DNA from: Bacillota bacterium | Lineage (GTDB): Bacteria; Bacillota; Sulfobacillia; Symbiobacteriales; ZC4RG38 | Assembly: GCA_003242505.1 (NCBI GenBank) | Contig: QGUP01000065.1 | Span: 1 to 8,721, forward strand | Direction: 5' to 3' | DNA: 8,721 nt | Shown here: one piece after another, positions 5,960 to 8,721 of the stretch | Numbering within the stretch: the stretch's first letter is position 1 | How the letters are laid out: the number at the start of each line of letters is the position of its first letter | Made by a program: the position numbers and the translations under genes | Notes under the pieces: model-generated | The model's input: the letters and a program-made list of their open reading frames with translations, nothing else | Database searches by the model: none | What the model was told of the DNA's origin: nothing

Positions 5960-5966
5960 CCGTCCG
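5949..5966 (+). promoter_or_regulatory. GNRA-loop hairpin before the protease gene
   Basis: A perfect 7-bp stem (CGGACGG, 5949-5955, with CCGTCCG, 5960-5966) closes a GTGA loop, which in RNA is a stable GNRA tetraloop. It ends 8 bases before the ribosome-binding site AAAGGAGGTGA (5975-5985) of the protease-scaffold gene. No U-run follows, so it is not an intrinsic terminator. It may help set expression or mRNA stability between the minor head and protease genes. Confidence 0.35.
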
Positions 5967-5989
5967 CGACAGCGAAAGGAGGTGAGAGC

Positions 5990-7393
5990 GTGGCGGTAAC
6001 CAAGCGGGAGAACGGCTACGACTGGCCGGCGTCAGCCTTCCTGGTGGTGCCGGACCCGGAGAAGCCGTCCACCTGGAAGCTCCGCATCAAGGAGCTGGTG
6101 GACGGCAAGCCGCAAGTGACGCGGGCCCAGTTGGGCCGGGCTGCGGCGGCCCTCAGTCCGGGTGGGTTCCGGGGCAACCCGGTGGAGCTGTCGCCGGAGG
6201 AGCGCCGGGCGGCCATCCGCAAACTCCGGCAGTTGTACCGTGAGCACGGATGGGAGCCGCCGGAGAGCTTGCAAGAGAGTGACCCCGGCGAGGTCCTGGG
6301 CGACGTGGAGCGGCTGACCGAGGCCGTGGTCAAGGACGGGGACGCCGGTAAGGTCTTCGAGGTGACCCTCATTCGCCCCGGGTGGTCCGCCAACGGGCGC
6401 TACTACCCGCGGGAGGTCCTGGTCGCTGCGGCGCCGTTGTACGAGCGGGCCCGGGTCTTCGCCGACCATCCCACGGCTGCAGAACTCAGGGAGCGGCCGG
6501 AGCGGTCGGTGCGGGACCTCGTGGCGTGGATCGAGGGCGTCCAGGTGGCCCCGGACGGTTCCCTGAAGGCCGAACTGCACCTGCTGGACAGCGCCCGGTC
6601 CTGGCTGGCTCCCATCCTCCGGGAGCGGCCGGACCTGGTGGGCCTGAGCCACCATGCCCTGGGCAAGACCCGTCTCGGCCAGGTTGAGGGCCGGACGGGT
6701 CGTATTGTGGAGGCCATCACCCGGGTGGTCTCCGTGGACATCGTCACCGAACCGGCCGCTGGCGGCCGGATCGACCGGCTGATTGCCAGCGACCGACCCG
6801 ATCTCGGAGAGGAGGTAGAGGAGAGCGTGAACTGGGAGGAACTGACCCTGGAGGCCCTGCGCCAGAACCGGCCGGACCTGGTGCAGGCCATCGAGGCGAG
6901 CGTCCGGCAGGCCGTCCGGCAGGAGGCCGACGAGGCCCTGACTCCTCTGCGGGAGGCCGTGCAGGCTGTCCAGGCCGAGAACCAGGCCCTGCGGCAGGAG
7001 TTGCAGGCTCTCCGGGAGGCCCGGGCGCAGGACCAGGCCCGCCTGCTCATCGCGGAGCGGGTGGCTGCGTCCAACCTGCCTGAGCCGGCCAAGGCCCGGG
7101 TCCGCAGCCTGCTGGAGACCCAGACCCTGCCCATGAAGGATGGCGCCCTGGACACCGAGACCCTGGGCCAGCGCATCGCCGAGGCCATTAAGGCCGAGCA
7201 GGATTACCTCGCGCAGGTGACCGGCAGCCCGGTGCGGGGGGCCGGGGCCACGGCGGGGTCCGGCACGGTGCCCGCTTCCTCCGGCAGCGCGAGCACCGAG
7301 CGGATGGCTGAGGCCTGGAGCAAGGTGGACGCCGTGTTCTCCCGCATCTTCGGCGGCGGGACCTCCGCTGGTGACAAGGGGGGTGACAAGTAA
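5990..7393 (+). CDS. prohead protease fused to scaffold
   Basis: A 467-residue, three-part protein. Residues 1-90 form an N-terminal module (YDWPASAFLVVPDPEKPSTW at 10-29, then RAQLGRAAAAL and ERRAAIRKLRQLY) that I recognise only as a recurrent phage structural piece. Residues 120-268 are the serine protease: LIRPGWSANGRYYP (127-140), VFADHP (156-161) with H160, LVGLSHHA (216-223) with S220, and VDIVTEPAAGG (249-259). H160 and S220 are the likely catalytic residues. Residues 280-467 are a scaffold, with a Gln/Ala/Glu coiled coil (about 300-360) and a Gly/Ser linker (411-435) before a short basic end typical of capsid-binding tails. The protease degrades scaffold during head maturation. GTG 5990 is supported by AAAGGAGGTGA (5975-5985) 4 bases upstream. 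A nested scaffold start lies at 6827. Protease-scaffold fusion is known in Mu (I/Z) and lambda (C/Nu3). Confidence 0.88.
   Translation: MAVTKRENGYDWPASAFLVVPDPEKPSTWKLRIKELVDGKPQVTRAQLGRAAAALSPGGFRGNPVELSPEERRAAIRKLRQLYREHGWEPPESLQESDPGEVLGDVERLTEAVVKDGDAGKVFEVTLIRPGWSANGRYYPREVLVAAAPLYERARVFADHPTAAELRERPERSVRDLVAWIEGVQVAPDGSLKAELHLLDSARSWLAPILRERPDLVGLSHHALGKTRLGQVEGRTGRIVEAITRVVSVDIVTEPAAGGRIDRLIASDRPDLGEEVEESVNWEELTLEALRQNRPDLVQAIEASVRQAVRQEADEALTPLREAVQAVQAENQALRQELQALREARAQDQARLLIAERVAASNLPEPAKARVRSLLETQTLPMKDGALDTETLGQRIAEAIKAEQDYLAQVTGSPVRGAGATAGSGTVPASSGSASTERMAEAWSKVDAVFSRIFGGGTSAGDKGGDK
6808..6823 (+). promoter_or_regulatory. internal ribosome-binding site for scaffold
   Basis: AGAGGAGGT (6808-6816) lies 10 bases, and GAGGAG (6818-6823) 3 bases, before an in-frame GTG at 6827 inside the protease-scaffold gene. 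The purine-rich run interrupts an otherwise C/G-rich coding region and falls exactly at the domain boundary. Confidence 0.55.
6827..7393 (+). CDS. nested in-frame scaffold protein
   Basis: Initiation at GTG 6827 (residue 280 of the full protein) would give a 188-residue scaffold alone, starting MNWEELTLEALRQNRPDLVQ. The segment LEALRQNRPDLVQAIE resembles the start of scaffolding proteins or domains in related phages. It carries the coiled coil, the Gly/Ser linker and the short C-terminal helix (STERMAEAWSKVDAVFSRIF, residues 435-454 of the full protein) likely to touch the capsid protein. Head assembly needs many more scaffold than protease copies, and Mu Z and lambda Nu3 solve this with the same nested start. 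Evidence is the strong internal ribosome-binding site and its match to the domain boundary. It remains an inference until the shorter product is seen. Confidence 0.6.
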   Translation: MNWEELTLEALRQNRPDLVQAIEASVRQAVRQEADEALTPLREAVQAVQAENQALRQELQALREARAQDQARLLIAERVAASNLPEPAKARVRSLLETQTLPMKDGALDTETLGQRIAEAIKAEQDYLAQVTGSPVRGAGATAGSGTVPASSGSASTERMAEAWSKVDAVFSRIFGGGTSAGDKGGDK

Positions 7394-7395
7394 CC

Positions 7396-7734
7396 ATGGC
7401 CAAGAACTTCGTGCAGGAAGGCATCCGGCTGCGCCTGCCGGTCCCGACCGGCGTGCGGTCTGGTGACCCGGTGGCGGTCGGCCAGCTGACCGGCGTGGCC
7501 CTGATCGACCGGCAGGAGGACGGCACCGCGACCGTGCAGGTGGCGGGGGTGTTCAACCTGCCTGTCCAGGCTGTCGATGGCGGCGGCGGTTCGGCGGTGG
7601 CCGTGGGCGACCCCATCTACATCCAGGCCGACCGGACCCTGAACAAGGATGCCAACGGGGTTCTGTTCGGCCATGCTCTCGCCACCGTGGCCGCCGGCGC
7701 CACGGCGACCATTCCTGTGCGCCTGAAGGGTTAA
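7396..7734 (+). CDS. DUF2190-like putative capsid decoration protein
   Basis: A 112-residue, Gly/Val/Ala-rich beta protein. It shows the DUF2190 pattern: a start MAKNFVQEGIRLRLPVP, then VRSGDPVAVGQLTGVAL (20-36), GTATVQVAGVFNLPV (43-57), VAVGDPIYIQADRTL (68-82) and a closing FGHALATVAAGATATIPVRL (91-110). Family members are placed beside capsid genes in many phages and are thought to decorate or stabilise the shell, like lambda gpD or phage fibre proteins. ATG 7396 comes 2 bases after the scaffold stop; the ribosome-binding run GGGGGGTGA (7378-7386) lies within the end of the scaffold gene, 9 bases upstream, so the two are probably coupled. The stop TAA is followed at once by the capsid ribosome-binding site. 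Position between scaffold and gpT-like capsid fits Mu-like head modules. The precise role is inferred from family and context. Confidence 0.8.
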   Translation: MAKNFVQEGIRLRLPVPTGVRSGDPVAVGQLTGVALIDRQEDGTATVQVAGVFNLPVQAVDGGGGSAVAVGDPIYIQADRTLNKDANGVLFGHALATVAAGATATIPVRLKG

Positions 7735-7752
7735 GGGAGGTGACCGAACGAG

Positions 7753-8691
7753 ATGAACAAGAACGAGGTGCTGCTGGGCAGCCTGCGGCTGAAGTCCGAC
7801 CCGGAGACCCTGGAGCGGTTCGCCGAGGCCCTGGAGCGGGGCAGCCTCTACCGGGCGTATGAGGTCCTGAAGGAGGCCGGGACCACCAGCGACTTCCCCA
7901 TCCTCATGGGCAACGCGGCCAACCGGGTCCTGCTGGACGCCTACCGGTCTGTGCCTGACGACTGGCGGAAGATCGTCCGCCCCGGCGATATGAGGGACTT
8001 CCGGGAGAAGGAGCTGATCCGGGTCTCCGAGGCGGAGGACCTGGAGGAGGTCCGGGAGTACGAGGAGGTCAAGGACAGCACCCTGAGCGAGTCCCGGGAG
8101 AAGACCAAGCTCGCTGTCTACGCTCGGAAGTTCAAGATCAGCTGGCAGACCGTCGTGAACGACGACCTGGGGTTCATCCGGGACCAGCCGGCCCGGTTCG
8201 GCCGTGCGGCCGCGCGGCTCATCAACCGGCTGGTGTTCCAGGGGATCCTGCAGGCCAACCCGACCATGGCCGACGGCCTGCCGCTGTTCCACGCTTCCCG
8301 AGGCAACCTGGGGTCTGAGCCTCTCTCCGAGACCGCCCTTCAGAACGCCATCACCGCCCTCCGGCGGATGAAGGACGACTCCGGCGCCGAGATCCAGGTC
8401 TTCACCAAGCCGCCCAAGCTGGTCGTGCCGCCCGAACTGGAGTGGACGGCCCGGAAGCTCGTCGGCTCCACTCTGGTGCCGCAGACCAGCATCGGCGGTC
8501 AGATCCTCGCGGACATCAACACTCTCCGCGGCGTGGCGGAGGTCGTAGTGACCCCGTTCCTGACCGACCCGAACGACTGGTACTTGGTCGCCGACCCCAC
8601 CGACCTGCCGTGCATCGAGCGCTTATTCGCAGCGGGACCCGCCGTCCACCCCCGTCGGGTTGACCGGCGCTTCCCCCGCGTTGGTCAGTAG
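7753..8691 (+). CDS. major capsid protein, Mu gpT-like (C-terminus doubtful)
   Basis: A 312-residue frame from ATG 7753, with AAGGGAGGTGA (7733-7743) 9 bases upstream. Mu gpT-family segments include SDFPILMGNAANRVLLDAY (46-64), YARKFKISWQTVVNDDLGFI (123-142), MADGLPLFHASRGNL (172-186), LVVPPELEWTARKL (223-236) and LRGVAEVVVTPFLTDPNDWY (258-277). Capsid proteins of this type have the HK97 fold and build the icosahedral shell with the scaffold. The family match holds to about residue 289 (ADPTDLPCIE). After that come only 23 residues rich in Arg and Pro (RLFAAGPAVHPRRVD...), with a TTA codon otherwise absent from well-supported coding frames here, and a TAG stop used nowhere else. Related proteins usually continue with a longer beta-rich end. 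The gene may be interrupted, frameshifted or joined to foreign sequence near 8620. Confidence 0.85.
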   Translation: MNKNEVLLGSLRLKSDPETLERFAEALERGSLYRAYEVLKEAGTTSDFPILMGNAANRVLLDAYRSVPDDWRKIVRPGDMRDFREKELIRVSEAEDLEEVREYEEVKDSTLSESREKTKLAVYARKFKISWQTVVNDDLGFIRDQPARFGRAAARLINRLVFQGILQANPTMADGLPLFHASRGNLGSEPLSETALQNAITALRRMKDDSGAEIQVFTKPPKLVVPPELEWTARKLVGSTLVPQTSIGGQILADINTLRGVAEVVVTPFLTDPNDWYLVADPTDLPCIERLFAAGPAVHPRRVDRRFPRVGQ

Positions 8692-8721
8692 CAAGGCGAA
8701 CGACACCCCGACGAGCGACAT
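8623..8721 (-). CDS. possible C-terminal end of a minus-strand gene
   Basis: Read leftward from the window edge, this frame is open for 32 residues (MSLVGVSFALLLTNAGEAPV..., ending GSRCE) and stops at TAA, the complement of TTA 8623-8625. That stop falls within a few bases of where the capsid protein loses family resemblance. The codons are GC-rich at the third position. The Met at the very edge may be internal. I do not recognise the protein. A plus-strand frame (+1 to the capsid) is also open to the edge, so this reading is tentative. Confidence 0.25.
   Translation of the reverse strand: MSLVGVSFALLLTNAGEAPVNPTGVDGGSRCE

Noticed and set aside
7370..7390. Tandem GGTGACAAG repeat (7370-7378, 7382-7390)
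   Set aside because: It encodes the GDKGGDK tail of the scaffold and supplies the next ribosome-binding site; no further copies.
7204..8292. Long antisense frame opposite scaffold, decoration and capsid genes
   Set aside because: It crosses three recognised plus-strand genes and resembles no protein family; a codon-bias shadow.
8611..8721. Intein or insertion-sequence end in the capsid gene
   Set aside because: The residues after Cys 287 do not look like an intein start, and no terminal inverted repeat or transposase motif can be seen in the ~100 bases available.
1..8721. CRISPR array, tRNA, rRNA, integrase or tail genes
   Set aside because: No regularly spaced repeats, cloverleaf, rRNA-like stretch or matching protein motif was found.

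Overview
The window is a high-GC stretch that reads as the packaging and head-assembly module of a tailed (HK97-fold) phage or prophage. Most genes run left to right and are tightly packed. The host looks like a GC-rich, probably thermophilic Bacillota (high-GC Clostridia, Limnochordia or Thermaerobacter-like). This is inferred from near-perfect GGAGGTGA ribosome-binding sites before most genes, frequent GTG starts, Arg/Glu/Val-rich proteins, and head proteins that resemble Mu-like modules of such bacteria. No integrase, repressor, lysis or tail gene is visible, so prophage and free phage cannot be told apart.

Layout. 1-265: non-coding leader with a weak promoter-like site, two mutually exclusive hairpins and a GC-rich hairpin pair abutting the first ribosome-binding site. 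266-1082: three small accessory genes (orphan YgiT/MqsA-type zinc finger, one-helix membrane protein, hypothetical), with a structured intergenic region at 501-569. 1043-1300: the only well-supported minus-strand gene, a small acidic protein facing into the cassette and divergent from terS. 1301-1436: divergent intergenic region with two short palindromes. 1451-3485: small and large terminase, with a cluster of GCAACG repeats and palindromes inside terS that could be a packaging (pac) site. 3473-5029: portal. 5013-5912: MuF-type minor head protein. 5990-7393: prohead protease fused to a scaffold, with a strong internal start at 6827 that should also give scaffold alone. 7396-7734: DUF2190-type putative decoration protein. 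7753-8691: Mu gpT-like major capsid protein.

How they work together. TerS recognises phage DNA and loads it on TerL, which drives it through the portal. The MuF protein sits at the portal vertex. Scaffold and capsid protein co-assemble, the protease clears the scaffold, and the small beta-rich protein probably decorates the shell. The order protease/scaffold - small protein - gpT-like capsid matches Mu-like head modules, while portal and terminase look like those of siphophages.

The right edge is odd. After about residue 289 the capsid protein no longer looks like its family and base usage changes. A minus-strand frame open from the window edge stops exactly there (8623). This could be an insertion, a recombination junction or an assembly artefact. 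I found no clear new defence or mobile system. The best leads are the candidate pac cluster, the nested scaffold start, the inverted small gene and the right-edge junction.
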